Part shown: positions 9,072 through 18,347 of the stretch, one piece after another
Numbering within the stretch: position 1 is the stretch's first letter
Layout of the letters: every line of letters starts with the position of its first letter
NCBI GenBank assembly: GCA_011960625.1
Contig: BLMJ01000164.1
Location: 1-62,550, forward strand
Source of the DNA: Lachnospiraceae bacterium
Lineage (GTDB): Bacteria; Bacillota; Clostridia; Lachnospirales; Lachnospiraceae
DNA length: 62,550 bases
Direction of reading: 5' to 3'
The notes under the pieces: generated by a model
The model's input: the letters and a program-made list of their open reading frames with translations, nothing else
Told to the model about the DNA's origin: nothing
Database searches by the model: none
Position numbers and translations under genes: made by a program

Positions 9072-9464
9072 ATGGCAGATAATCAATTTAAGGGAACAGT
9101 GGAGGCTTTGTTTAACGGAATGGATGGGGTAATCTCGTCTAAAACTGTGGTAGGGGAAGCGATCCACATTGGGGATACGATTATCCTTCCTCTGGTGGAT
9201 GTGTCGTTTGCCGTGGGCGCAGGAGCATTCAACGGGGAAAAGAAGGAGAAGGGGGCAGGCGGACTTGGCGGTAAGATTACTCCTAGCGCTGTGCTTGTAA
9301 TTCAGAATGGACATACCAAGCTTGTGAATGTCAAGAATCAGGATACTATGACGAAGATTCTTGATATGGTGCCGGATATGATTGACCGCTTCGGCTCTAA
9401 GAAGGAAGAGAAAATGACGGAAGAGGATGTAATGGATATTCTGGATTCAGCGGAAGAGGCGTAA
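9072..9464 (+). CDS. ytfJ: Spore protein GerW/YtfJ
   Basis: The 130-residue product matches the GerW (YtfJ) family, linked in Bacillus to spore germination. It shows IHIGDTIILPLVDVSFAVG and a glycine-rich GGLGGKITPSAVLVI region. ATG 9072 is chosen over an in-frame upstream start because GGAGGAG lies 8 bp before it; this leaves a 13-bp gap to the preceding ytfI-like gene instead of an overlap. Confidence 0.92.
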   Translation: MADNQFKGTVEALFNGMDGVISSKTVVGEAIHIGDTIILPLVDVSFAVGAGAFNGEKKEKGAGGLGGKITPSAVLVIQNGHTKLVNVKNQDTMTKILDMVPDMIDRFGSKKEEKMTEEDVMDILDSAEEA

Positions 9465-9557
9465 AATCTGCGGTCTGGCATAGGTATGTCAAATTAAGAG
9501 GTATTTTTTAGGAAAAGTACACATATGATATAAAAAATGCGGGCAAAGGTGACGGGA

Positions 9558-9695
9558 ATGAAGCGGGTAATGGGATTTGCCCTGTTCTGTGTGGCGCTTG
9601 GAATGATTCTGGCACTGGTTCTGCCGAACTTGTTTGTGTCGGTGTTGTGTATCATATTGTGTATTTTAATCGGTTACAATTTATTTTGCTGTTAG
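9558..9695 (+). CDS. Small membrane protein, 45 residues
   Basis: This short reading frame runs from ATG 9558, behind AAAGGTGACGGG, to TAG 9693. It encodes a basic start (MKR), two closely spaced hydrophobic segments split by a proline, and an end YNLFCC with two terminal cysteines. It lies alone between gerW and a strong terminator, which supports it as a real transcribed unit. Similar tiny two-helix proteins occur in Clostridia, but no function is known to me. An alternative upstream ATG at 9537 has no ribosome site. Confidence 0.65.
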   Translation: MKRVMGFALFCVALGMILALVLPNLFVSVLCIILCILIGYNLFCC

Positions 9696-9701
9696 AGTTT
9701 G

Positions 9702-9734
9702 AAAGAATCTTAAGGTTGACTTAAGGTTCTTTTT
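9702..9734 (+). terminator. Rho-independent terminator
   Basis: A 12-bp stem (AAGAATCTTAAG with CTTAAGGTTCTT, one G-T pair) and a five-base loop are followed by a T run. It ends the transcript that carries gerW and the 45-residue membrane protein. Confidence 0.88.
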
Positions 9735-9812
9735 ATTATGCTTTAAACATGGCGGATTACACTTGATGATACAAGGAACAAAGAATTTCCTGTGAGACTA
9801 GGAGGGAAGAGC

Positions 9813-10487
9813 ATGTTAAAATGTGAACATTTGAAAAAAAAGTACCGGAAGAAAAGTGTGGTGGACAATTTAAGCTTTTCCGTAAAGCAAGGAGAGGTAT
9901 TTGCCTTGCTGGGAAGCAACGGAGCGGGGAAGACCACCACCATCAAAATGCTTTTAAATCTAATACCCAAAGATGGAGGAAGTATCAGTAGGAAGGAAGG
10001 GGTACACGTTGGTTATTCTCCTGAGACACCTTATTTCCATCCGTTCCTTACAGGGCGGGAGGTATTGGATTTTTATGGAGGTTTGCAGGGGATTGGGAAG
10101 GAGGAACTTAAAAGGCAGATTCCAGAACTTTTGCAGCGGGCAGGACTTGAAGACAGTGGTACAAAAGTGAAACACTATTCTAAGGGAATGCTGCAAAGAC
10201 TGGCCCTGGCTCAGGCGCTTTTAGGGGACCCAGAGCTTTTGATCCTAGATGAGCCTACCGCGGGGTTGGACGCAATGGGGCGGTTGGAAATGATGCACAC
10301 GATTCAAGGGCTAAAAAAAGAAGGAAAAACGATTCTCATTAACTCCCATATTTTGAATGACATCGAGAGAGTCTGTGACAGAGGGATTATCATGAAGAAT
10401 GGACATTTGATCTATGAGTGGGAGAATGGCGAGAGTAAAAAGAGCTTGGAAGAGATTTTTGTGGAAAAGATTGGAGGCGTTGAGTAA
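9813..10487 (+). CDS. ABC transporter ATP-binding protein
   Basis: This is the nucleotide-binding subunit of an ABC-2 exporter, about 224 residues. It has Walker A (GSNGAGKTT), a degenerate signature (YSKGMLQRLALAQAL), Walker B (LLILDEPTAGLD) and the switch His (INSHIL). ATG 9813 is used because AGGAGGGAAG precedes it; the frame is open upstream. Its stop overlaps the permease start (TAATG). Genes for a zinc peptidase and a two-component system follow, so it may belong to an envelope-stress or peptide-export module. Confidence 0.92.
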   Translation: MLKCEHLKKKYRKKSVVDNLSFSVKQGEVFALLGSNGAGKTTTIKMLLNLIPKDGGSISRKEGVHVGYSPETPYFHPFLTGREVLDFYGGLQGIGKEELKRQIPELLQRAGLEDSGTKVKHYSKGMLQRLALAQALLGDPELLILDEPTAGLDAMGRLEMMHTIQGLKKEGKTILINSHILNDIERVCDRGIIMKNGHLIYEWENGESKKSLEEIFVEKIGGVE

Positions 10488-11245
10488 TGTTTGGGATTAT
10501 GAAGAATGCACTGCGGGAGAGGCTTCGCAGAAAGGATATCTATATTGTGATGGGGGTAAGTTTGCTTTTGGTGCTTCTGTGTATGAGCGGGACCGTTACA
10601 TTGTCTATCGATGGGATCCCTGTGACAGATATTCGGCTGCTGCTGCCCTTGGTCTTAAATGCGGCGTCGGTACTGGGGGGAGGAATGGCAGTGGTGTTAA
10701 GCCTTCGGACCATTCCGAATGAATATGAGCGAAAAACAAGCCATCTGGTGTGGATGCGTGGGATAAGCCAACGGAATTATCATGGACAGCTTGCGCTTGC
10801 CAATGTAATCAGCTCAGTGGCCGCGTTGTTGGTTCTTTATGCAGGGGTGATGATATTTGTTGGAATCAAAGGGGAGACAGGCGTTTTGTGGAGGAGTCTT
10901 TTGGGGTTTTTGATTTTTGCATGCGGGACTGTGGGTGTCAGCTTATTTACCAGCGCTGTGAGTCTGCTGCTTCCGGGAATGGCGGCAGGGGTGCTTTCAG
11001 TGGCGGTGATGCTGGCTGGAATGATGCAGCCGATTTTGCGGACCTTATCCGGGATGGTATCTGGCATATCCCGAGGAATCCTTAGAGGGTTTCTTGTATT
11101 AACGCCAGACTTGTATGAGGTCCAGGCTCAGGCAGGAGAATTTCTGTTAGGGAAACCAGTGGATGTACACAGTATTCTTGGAGGATTGTTGTTTCTTTAT
11201 ATAGGGGTAGTAATGGTGTTTGTGTTCCGAAGGAAAGAGGCGTAA
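10487..11245 (+). CDS. ABC-2 type transporter permease
   Basis: The 252-residue membrane protein has about six hydrophobic segments (for example VMGVSLLLVLLCMSG and LLFLYIGVVMVFVF) and the conserved EYERKTSHLVWMRGISQRNY loop between the second and third helices, typical of ABC-2 permeases. It overlaps the ATPase gene by one base, so the two subunits are translationally coupled. The substrate cannot be read from sequence. Confidence 0.85.
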   Translation: MFGIMKNALRERLRRKDIYIVMGVSLLLVLLCMSGTVTLSIDGIPVTDIRLLLPLVLNAASVLGGGMAVVLSLRTIPNEYERKTSHLVWMRGISQRNYHGQLALANVISSVAALLVLYAGVMIFVGIKGETGVLWRSLLGFLIFACGTVGVSLFTSAVSLLLPGMAAGVLSVAVMLAGMMQPILRTLSGMVSGISRGILRGFLVLTPDLYEVQAQAGEFLLGKPVDVHSILGGLLFLYIGVVMVFVFRRKEA

Positions 11246-11263
11246 TAAGGAGGTGCCGGCAGG

Positions 11264-12256
11264 ATGAATAATCAGAGAAAGGGAATGTTTCTTATAGGGA
11301 GCTTCGGCATGTTTTTGATGTCTGCGTGGATTCTGACAGCAAAACAGGGGATTTCAATGGAGAATCAGAGGATATATCAGGAGGCGGTTAAATTGCAGGA
11401 GAAGGTGGACGCATTAGGATTTAAGGGATTTTGCCTTTCAGATTTTCCGGTGGCAATGTATGATGGAAAATGGGATTATGTATTCTATAAGGGGAAAGTT
11501 GAAAAACGAGAACCTGCGCTTTCCACATTTGTGGGAACTGCATTTCCTGTGGAGGACCATTTTGAGGTAATAGTACCGACCCTGGAGCAGATCGACAGCC
11601 TCATGTCCGTAGTGGGAGGTGTGGAAGGTATGTTAATCGGAGGGGAATATAGTTTTGCGCAGCAGAAGGCTACGATTTGGCATGAGGCGTTCCATGCGTA
11701 TCAGCTGACAAACTTTGGGATTCTGGGGGAAAAGGTAACAACAGAGGATATGCGGGCAGAATTGGAGGAATCAAAAGAGTCAGGCGCCCCCTCACAGGAA
11801 GAGTGGCTTGTGAGGGAAGTGGACCAAAAGAAAGGGCTGAAAAGTAAGTTAGAGGGAGAGATGAGCTTTCTGAAAAAAGCGGTTGAAACGGATGCTTCAG
11901 ACATTGACGAGCTTCGCAGAATCGTATTAGAATATAGTGAACGTCGTGACAAACGTTTGAAGGAGATGCCAAAAGAAGCAAGGGAAGCGGAGATACGTTG
12001 TGAGTTGACGGAGGGAACGGCGTATTATGTGGAAGCCTCCGTCTACCGGCTGGCGTGTGGGGACGAGGCGTATAAGGAGCGTTACCTAGATAACTTAGAG
12101 GCATATGAGGGAGGACGGGGAAAATATTACCGGACTGGGTTTGCCAAGTGTCTGATTCTGGATAGATTGGCTCCTGACTGGAAGGAAACATTTGATTTTA
12201 CGAAAGGGTTAGATGAGGTACTGGTGAAATATGGAAGCAAAGATGACGAATTATAA
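11264..12256 (+). CDS. Membrane-anchored zinc metallopeptidase-like protein
   Basis: The 330-residue protein has one N-terminal hydrophobic helix (FLIGSFGMFLMSAWILTA), suggesting an extracytoplasmic anchor. It contains the zincin motif HEAFH (His140, Glu141, His144) and, after a charged helical insert, ELTEGTAYYVEAS, where Glu250 could be the third zinc ligand (gluzincin type). I do not recognise the exact family. It follows an ABC exporter by 18 bp and overlaps the response-regulator gene, so it may process an exported or sensed peptide. Activity is inferred from the motif only. Confidence 0.7.
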   Translation: MNNQRKGMFLIGSFGMFLMSAWILTAKQGISMENQRIYQEAVKLQEKVDALGFKGFCLSDFPVAMYDGKWDYVFYKGKVEKREPALSTFVGTAFPVEDHFEVIVPTLEQIDSLMSVVGGVEGMLIGGEYSFAQQKATIWHEAFHAYQLTNFGILGEKVTTEDMRAELEESKESGAPSQEEWLVREVDQKKGLKSKLEGEMSFLKKAVETDASDIDELRRIVLEYSERRDKRLKEMPKEAREAEIRCELTEGTAYYVEASVYRLACGDEAYKERYLDNLEAYEGGRGKYYRTGFAKCLILDRLAPDWKETFDFTKGLDEVLVKYGSKDDEL

Positions 12257-12938
12257 GATTCTGGCGGCTGATGATGAGGAAGAGCTTTTGGATATTTTAG
12301 AGTTATATCTGGAACGGGAAGGGATAGATATCCGTAAGGCAGGGGATGGGCTTGAGGCATTGCGTTTATTCAGACAGGAAAAGTTTCATTTGGTTTTGCT
12401 GGATATAATGATGCCGGGACTTAATGGTTTTGCCGTCCTTCGCAAAATTCGGGAAATCAGCCGTATTCCGGCAATTATGCTGACGGCAAAGGATCAGGAT
12501 TATGATAAGATTTTGGGGCTTGAGTTGGGTGCGGACGACTACATTACCAAGCCCTACAATCCCCTGGAGGTGGTAGCCAGGATTAAAGCCCAGCTTCGGC
12601 GCAATTATGACTACTGGAAGGAGCCTGAGGAGAAACAGGAGCTATTTCTTCGGGGTGTGAAGCTTGATATGGCGGAGGGAACCGTAATGCGGGATGGGCG
12701 GAGCGTAGATGTGACGTCCACGGAATTTCGTATACTTAAGATGTTTCTGGAACGGCCGGGGAACATTTTTACGAAACAGCAGATTTTTGAGAGGGTCTGG
12801 GAGGAGGCCTATGCAGGGGATGACAATACGGTAATGGTCCATATTAGTAATCTGAGAAAAAAATTGGAAGAAGGGGAAGACGGTGAGCCATTTATTCGAA
12901 CGATTAAGGGACTTGGGTATAAGGTGGAGAAGGGGTAA
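12243..12938 (+). CDS. OmpR/PhoB-type response regulator
   Basis: This is a two-domain regulator. The receiver domain has acidic DDEEE, phospho-acceptor in LVLLDIMMPGLNG, MLTAKDQD and the conserved Lys in DDYITKPYNPLE. A linker leads to a winged-helix DNA-binding domain (TSTEFRILKMFLERPGNIFT...MVHISNLRKKLE...GLGYKVEKG). Two starts are possible: ATG 12231, or ATG 12243 with GGAAG 5 bp upstream. Both overlap the peptidase gene. The 3' end overlaps the histidine kinase by 56 bp, a tight coupling. A likely target is the neighbouring ABC exporter. Confidence 0.93.
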   Translation: MTNYKILAADDEEELLDILELYLEREGIDIRKAGDGLEALRLFRQEKFHLVLLDIMMPGLNGFAVLRKIREISRIPAIMLTAKDQDYDKILGLELGADDYITKPYNPLEVVARIKAQLRRNYDYWKEPEEKQELFLRGVKLDMAEGTVMRDGRSVDVTSTEFRILKMFLERPGNIFTKQQIFERVWEEAYAGDDNTVMVHISNLRKKLEEGEDGEPFIRTIKGLGYKVEKG

Positions 12939-14367
12939 AACAGGCAGTGTATTTCGGCAGCTGGTGGTAAGCTATATTGTGTTTGCCGTAGTATCTGTTT
13001 TTCTGCTGAATCTGTGCATGATAGGAGTCTTGATTTTTATTGGCGGCGGCCAGCTTGAAGCTCTGGCGCCCTATGAGTTGGTAGATGATGAGGGAAATGT
13101 AGATAATTTTTCATCTTTTGAGCGTCTTGGCGGCTGGATTGAGCAGCTTGATGCTTCATATCAGGTGACGAAGGTGTATGGTGAGAAGAAAGATCTGATT
13201 ATGGCGTATACGATGGAAGAACTTACAGAGTACCTGATGACGGACAATCTAGTGGAAACAAAAAACTCTGCCAGCGAATACAGGGGATATCTGAAAGCGG
13301 TTTGTGCAAAGGATAAGACCACATATTACCTTATAAAGATTGCAAGAGATGCATTGAAGATGAGCTATACCTATAATGTGGGGAAGGATACAAAAACGAC
13401 GCAGGTGATGGTGGCGGCGTTTCTTTCTTTCGGGCTGCTGTTTCTGATGAGCTGTGTTCTGATGAGCGCCTATCTGTCGCGTAAGATTCGAAAACCTCTC
13501 CAGAAGATAATGTCCGGTATGGAACAGGTACGGGCAGGAGATAGCCAGGTGCGGCTTGAGTTTGAGGCGCAGCGGGAATTTGCAGAAATCAGAGATACTT
13601 TTAATATGATGATTGGGCAGCTAGACGCGCAGAAACGTAGAAAGCAGGAGGATGAAGAGCGGAAGAATCGTATGCTTCTAGAGATTTCCCATGATATTAA
13701 GACCCCCGTATCCACCATCAAGAGCAGCGCCCTTGCTTTGGAAGACGGGCTTATCAAGTCTGAAGAACTGCCGCGGTATTATCAGATGATTGACCAGAAG
13801 GCAGGTCGTGTCAATATGTTGGTTAATGAATTATTTCAACTGCTGAAAATGGAGGACAAGGGCTATAGGCTTCAAATGGAGCGAACGGACCTTTGTGAAC
13901 TGGTGAGGCAAATCTGTGCAGAGCATTATGAGGAAATTACAGGACGAAACTTAGATTTTCAGATTCAGATACCGGAGACGCCCATTTATGCTGAGCTTGA
14001 CAGGAAAGAGTTTGCCCGGGTTATCGAAAATCTTCTTGGAAATGCAGGGAAATATAACCAGACGGGAAGGAAAGTAGCAGTAGAGTTACAGCAGGAGGAG
14101 GGTAAAGCAAGGCTCTCTGTATGGGACGACGGGGAACAGATAGCAGAAGAATTACGTCCAGTACTTTTTGACCCCTTCGTCAGGGGAGATAGTGCAAGGC
14201 GAAGCAGCGGCGGAACAGGCCTTGGCCTTGCAATTGCTTCTAAAATTGTGGAGAAACATGGGGGAGAGCTTCGGTATGTTTGGCGGGGGGAGGGAAATGA
14301 GTTTTTGATAATACTTTCGGCAGGGAAGGCTGATAATATCATGTTAAAAATCTTAGCAAAAAATTAA
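12883..14367 (+). CDS. Sensor histidine kinase
   Basis: The 494-residue membrane kinase has TM1 near residues 29-51, an extracytoplasmic domain of about 120 residues, TM2 near residue 170, then HAMP, HisKA (LLEISHDIKTPVST, with the phospho-His) and HATPase_c (N box ENLLGNAGKYNQ, G boxes SVWDDGEQ and SSGGTGLGLAIASKIVEKHGG). The GTG start at 12883 has AAGGGGA upstream and lies inside the response-regulator gene. It is the cognate partner of the preceding regulator. Confidence 0.92.
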   Translation: MSHLFERLRDLGIRWRRGKTGSVFRQLVVSYIVFAVVSVFLLNLCMIGVLIFIGGGQLEALAPYELVDDEGNVDNFSSFERLGGWIEQLDASYQVTKVYGEKKDLIMAYTMEELTEYLMTDNLVETKNSASEYRGYLKAVCAKDKTTYYLIKIARDALKMSYTYNVGKDTKTTQVMVAAFLSFGLLFLMSCVLMSAYLSRKIRKPLQKIMSGMEQVRAGDSQVRLEFEAQREFAEIRDTFNMMIGQLDAQKRRKQEDEERKNRMLLEISHDIKTPVSTIKSSALALEDGLIKSEELPRYYQMIDQKAGRVNMLVNELFQLLKMEDKGYRLQMERTDLCELVRQICAEHYEEITGRNLDFQIQIPETPIYAELDRKEFARVIENLLGNAGKYNQTGRKVAVELQQEEGKARLSVWDDGEQIAEELRPVLFDPFVRGDSARRSSGGTGLGLAIASKIVEKHGGELRYVWRGEGNEFLIILSAGKADNIMLKILAKN

Positions 14368-14430
14368 CATCTCAGACAGAGCGAATTGTGTTAAAATTGC
14401 AATAATAGTTTTTTACATGGAGGAAATTTT

Positions 14431-16551
14431 ATGTTACAAGAAGAAAAAAAGGCAAAAAGTCTAAGCAAAAAGATTATTTCCAAAATGGCATTGATTGTTG
14501 CAGCCGTTTTTCTGCTGACCGTCTTAACCTCAGCCATGCTTGCCTCAAAATCACTGATCCATGTGAACCAGGAGAAGCTGGCGGCGGTTGCCTATGAGAA
14601 CTCGTTTCTGGTTGTCAAAGACATTGAAAGTGCATACGGAAAGGTGGTAGGTTTTGCAGGCTCCCTGCGAAACATTTCTGCGCTGCCCCCTGAAGAGCAG
14701 AGGGGAGCGATTGATACAGCTTTGGTCGGGCTTCTGGATGAGGGAGATGGTTTTCCGACAGGCTTCGCCTATTTTGAGCAGAATGTTATTGCAGATGAAA
14801 ATGGACAGCCCTACAGCGTTCATGGGGTAGATATGGCCTATGAGTCTGTCGTTTATCCCAATGAGGAGAAAACAGGGTATGTGTTTGAAAAGCATGAGGA
14901 CGCCTTTGACAATTATGAAAAAGATTACTACAAACAGATTAAGCAGACCGGCAAGCCGTATATCATGGACCCTTATATCTATGAGCTGATGGGAAAGAAT
15001 ATTATGATGATCAGTATTATTGCACCGATTTTGGATGCCGAGGGACAGTTCTTTGGCGTTTCCGGTGTGGATGTCGCACTTGACAACATGCAGGAGAATA
15101 TGCTGGTCAGTACAGATTATGACTCTGCCCATCTGGTAGCGCTTGCGGAGGATGGTACAATACTGATAGATTCTGCGGAGGCCGGGAAGGTAGGCAAGAC
15201 AGCCCAAGAAGCCGGATATGACTTGATGGCGGAGGATGCGAAAGAAGTACAGGCTATGCCGGAAGGCGAGAACATGAACAGTAATTCGCTGATAAAAAAG
15301 ACCAAAAATTTCAGTACCGGAAAGAAGGGAATTTCTGTCGCCATCCCATTAACGGTAAACGGAATGACAAAGTGGACGCTGCATCTGACGGTAGATGAAA
15401 ATGAGTTCTATGGGCCGATTATCAAAGATGCGGGAAAACTGACGCTTATGGTAATACTCCTTGGCTTGATTCTGTTGATTGCGGTAAACAGCATTATCAA
15501 GAGATCTTTAGGGCCTATCCGCCAGATCACCAACGGAGCCGCCAGGTTAGAGGCAGGGGATTTGGACATACATATAGATATTCAGTCTGATGATGAACTG
15601 GGACGGCTTTCACAGGCCTTCAATCATATCAGCGCTACCATGAATAATTATGTTGAAGATATCTCAGGGCTGCTTTCACAGATGGCGAACAATAATATGG
15701 ATATTACGATGAAACAGAAGTATATCGGTGATTTTATCCCAATCCAGGAATCCATCGAAAAGATTTCTCATTCCCTGAATGATACACTGTACCAGATTGT
15801 GCTTTCCGCCAATGAGGTTTCTTCAAGTTCTGAAAATGTGTCGTCCGGCGCTCAGATCCTTTCAGAGGGCGCGGCAGAGCAGACGATGGCAATCGACCAG
15901 CTGGCAGCCTCGATCGAGAGTTTATCAAAAGATGTGGCGGCAAATGCAAATGATGCACGCACTGCCAATATTACTGTGACGGAAGTGGGTAGGAATATTG
16001 AAGAAAGCAATAAGGAGATGGAGCAGTTGATTCACGCAATGTCGGATATCAGCCGTTCCTCCGTGGAGATTGAAAAGATTGTCAAAACGATTGAGGATAT
16101 TGCAGAGCAGACAAACCTTCTTTCTTTGAATGCGTCCGTGGAAGCGTCAAGGGCGGGGGTTGCCGGAAAAGGCTTTGCCGTTGTTGCAAATGAGATTCGT
16201 GAGCTGGCGACAAGAAGTGCGGAGGCGGTGAACCATACGGCGGACTTGATCGAAACCTCCCAGCGTGCAGTGAAAAACGGTATGGGAATTACGGATAATA
16301 CCGCTAAGTCCCTTGCGGCAGTGGTGGAAGGCTCTGAGACAATCTTGAGTTTTATGGATAAGATTAGCAGCGCGTCCCAGAACCAGAAGAATGTGCTGGA
16401 ACAGCTTACCAAGAATGTGGAGCTTATCAGTAAGGTCGTACAGTCGAACTCTTCCTTTGCCCAGAACAGCGCCGCGACCAGTGTAAAGCTGTCACATCAA
16501 TCGAAACGGCTGCATGAACTGGTGAACCGGTTCCGGCTGAAACGGATGTAG
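14431..16551 (+). CDS. Methyl-accepting chemotaxis protein
   Basis: This 706-residue transmembrane chemoreceptor has TM1 at about residues 18-38, a large extracellular sensor of about 270 residues in dCache style, TM2 near residue 335, HAMP, and a long cytoplasmic signalling coiled coil. The hairpin tip is [20 protein letters not shown] followed by [15 protein letters not shown]. It starts at ATG 14431 behind TGGAGGAAA. No other chemotaxis gene is nearby; it would feed a CheA/CheW system encoded elsewhere. Confidence 0.93.
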   Translation: MLQEEKKAKSLSKKIISKMALIVAAVFLLTVLTSAMLASKSLIHVNQEKLAAVAYENSFLVVKDIESAYGKVVGFAGSLRNISALPPEEQRGAIDTALVGLLDEGDGFPTGFAYFEQNVIADENGQPYSVHGVDMAYESVVYPNEEKTGYVFEKHEDAFDNYEKDYYKQIKQTGKPYIMDPYIYELMGKNIMMISIIAPILDAEGQFFGVSGVDVALDNMQENMLVSTDYDSAHLVALAEDGTILIDSAEAGKVGKTAQEAGYDLMAEDAKEVQAMPEGENMNSNSLIKKTKNFSTGKKGISVAIPLTVNGMTKWTLHLTVDENEFYGPIIKDAGKLTLMVILLGLILLIAVNSIIKRSLGPIRQITNGAARLEAGDLDIHIDIQSDDELGRLSQAFNHISATMNNYVEDISGLLSQMANNNMDITMKQKYIGDFIPIQESIEKISHSLNDTLYQIVLSANEVSSSSENVSSGAQILSEGAAEQTMAIDQLAASIESLSKDVAANANDARTANITVTEVGRNIEESNKEMEQLIHAMSDISRSSVEIEKIVKTIEDIAEQTNLLSLNASVEASRAGVAGKGFAVVANEIRELATRSAEAVNHTADLIETSQRAVKNGMGITDNTAKSLAAVVEGSETILSFMDKISSASQNQKNVLEQLTKNVELISKVVQSNSSFAQNSAATSVKLSHQSKRLHELVNRFRLKRM

Positions 16552-16567
16552 AAGCCTGTTTCCATTA

Positions 16568-16596
16568 TTGAAAAACCCTTTAGGCCATGGTATAAT
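16568..16596 (+). promoter_or_regulatory. Sigma-A promoter for the methyltransferase-hslO-nadE group
   Basis: TTGAAA (16568-16573) and a perfect TATAAT (16591-16596) have the ideal 17-bp spacer. They lie between the chemoreceptor stop and the methyltransferase gene. Confidence 0.75.
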
Positions 16597-16652
16597 GAGG
16601 AAGCACGCGAATGTGCGTATTATTTAGAATTCAGATTGCGAAGGAGAATATG

Positions 16653-17411
16653 ATGGAAGCATATACAAGTTTTGCTGAGGTATATGATACATTTATGGAT
16701 AATGTACCGTACGAACAGTGGGCAGATTATCTTCAGGATATAATGAAAGAATACGATATCTTCGACGGTCTGGTGTTGGAACTGGGCTGTGGGACAGGAA
16801 TTATGACAGAATTGCTGGCCAAAAAAGGGTATGATATGATTGGTGTGGACAATTCTGAATCTATGCTTGAGCTTGCCATGGAGAAACGAATTAAGAGTGG
16901 TCATGACATACTGTATCTTCTTCAAGACATGCAGTCTTTTGAATTGTACGGCACAGTCAAGGCTGTGATTAGTGTCTGCGATTCACTGAATTATATAAAA
17001 GATGATGCGGAATTGACAGAGGTATTCAAACTGGTAAATAATTATCTAGATCCGCAGGGTATATTTATCTTTGATTTTAACACAGAATATAAGTATAGAG
17101 AGATCCTGGGCGACCGGGTAATTGCAGAGGAGCGGGAGGAGTGCAGCTTTATCTGGGAGAACTATTACAAAGCAGAGGATAAGATGAATGAATATCAATT
17201 GACGCTGTTTGTCCAGAGTCAGGAGGATCCAAAGCTTTACCAAAGATATCAGGAGGTTCATCAGCAGAAGGCATATACGTTGGAGAAGATTAAGACCCTG
17301 ATTGAGAAGGCTGGGCTTCGTTATGTTGCGGCATATGACGCATATACGAAGAAGGCGCCGATGTACACCAGCGGACGTGTCTGTGTGATTGCGCAGGAGT
17401 ATGGAAAGTAA
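16653..17411 (+). CDS. Class I SAM-dependent methyltransferase
   Basis: The product of about 252 residues has the Rossmann-type SAM-binding motif LVLELGCGTGIMTELLA, the acidic motif II (MIGVDNSESMLELA) and LLQDMQSFEL. A region starting CDSLNYI follows, typical of small-molecule methyltransferases beside hslO in Clostridia. The substrate is unknown. ATG 16653 is chosen because AAGGAG lies 6 bp upstream; the longer frame from 16611 has no ribosome site. Confidence 0.85.
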   Translation: MEAYTSFAEVYDTFMDNVPYEQWADYLQDIMKEYDIFDGLVLELGCGTGIMTELLAKKGYDMIGVDNSESMLELAMEKRIKSGHDILYLLQDMQSFELYGTVKAVISVCDSLNYIKDDAELTEVFKLVNNYLDPQGIFIFDFNTEYKYREILGDRVIAEEREECSFIWENYYKAEDKMNEYQLTLFVQSQEDPKLYQRYQEVHQQKAYTLEKIKTLIEKAGLRYVAAYDAYTKKAPMYTSGRVCVIAQEYGK

Positions 17412-17438
17412 GAGGGAAAAGAGGCGAAGAATATAAGA

Positions 17439-18314
17439 ATGGAAGATTATATAGTAAGGGCCACGGCTGCAGACCATCAGATTCGAGCATTTGCGGCATC
17501 CACGGGGCAGTTGGTTGAGAGCGCCAGGAGCCGTCACAATACCAGCCCTGTCGCCACGGCTGCACTGGGGAGACTTCTCAGTGCAGGTGTGATGATGGGA
17601 AGTATGATGAAAAATAATACGGATATGCTGACTCTTATGATTCGTGGAGACGGACCGATTGAGGGACTTACAGTTACGGCAGACAGCTGCGGTAACGTGA
17701 AGGGATATGCGGGGAATCCGAAGGTTATGCTTCCTCCAAAGAATGGGAAGCTGGATGTAGGCGGGGCCGTCGGTATTGGACTTCTTCAGGTGATTAAGGA
17801 CATGGGCTTAAAGGAACCTTATTCGGGACAGACGATTCTGGTTTCCAGTGAGATTGCGGAGGATCTGACCTACTATTTTGCAAATTCGGAGCAGGTGCCG
17901 TCTTCTGTGGGACTTGGCGTCCTGATGGAGAAGGATAACACGGTACGCTGTGCAGGCGGATTTATCATACAGATGATGCCGTTCGCCCAAGAGAAGACCA
18001 TAAGCCAGGTGGAGGAGAATCTAAAGAAGGTTCCGTCCGTGACTTCCATCCTTAATCAGGGACATACGCCGGAAGAACTGCTTGGGATTCTGTTCGACGG
18101 ATTAGGTCTTGAGATTACAGATACGATGCCGGCCCGTTTCTATTGTAACTGCTCGAAGGAGAGAGTAGAGCAGGCAGTCGTGAGCGTTGGAAAGAAAGAA
18201 ATACAGGCGATGATTGAAGAGGGGGAAGACATCGAAGTAAAATGCCATTTCTGTAATACAGCATATCAATATACTGTGGAGGAGCTGCGAGAAATCGTAA
18301 AACGTAGTAAATAG
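17439..18314 (+). CDS. hslO: Redox-regulated chaperone Hsp33
   Basis: Hsp33 is a cytoplasmic holdase that is activated when its zinc-binding cysteines are oxidised. The 291-residue product has the N-terminal substrate-binding fold (RATAADHQIRAFAASTGQLV) and the C-terminal redox switch as a CNC pair followed by CHFC, giving the four zinc-ligand cysteines. It lies 27 bp after the methyltransferase gene. Confidence 0.96.
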   Translation: MEDYIVRATAADHQIRAFAASTGQLVESARSRHNTSPVATAALGRLLSAGVMMGSMMKNNTDMLTLMIRGDGPIEGLTVTADSCGNVKGYAGNPKVMLPPKNGKLDVGGAVGIGLLQVIKDMGLKEPYSGQTILVSSEIAEDLTYYFANSEQVPSSVGLGVLMEKDNTVRCAGGFIIQMMPFAQEKTISQVEENLKKVPSVTSILNQGHTPEELLGILFDGLGLEITDTMPARFYCNCSKERVEQAVVSVGKKEIQAMIEEGEDIEVKCHFCNTAYQYTVEELREIVKRSK

Positions 18315-18347
18315 CTGTGTAGGTGGGAAAGGAAGTGGACCAGCGAG

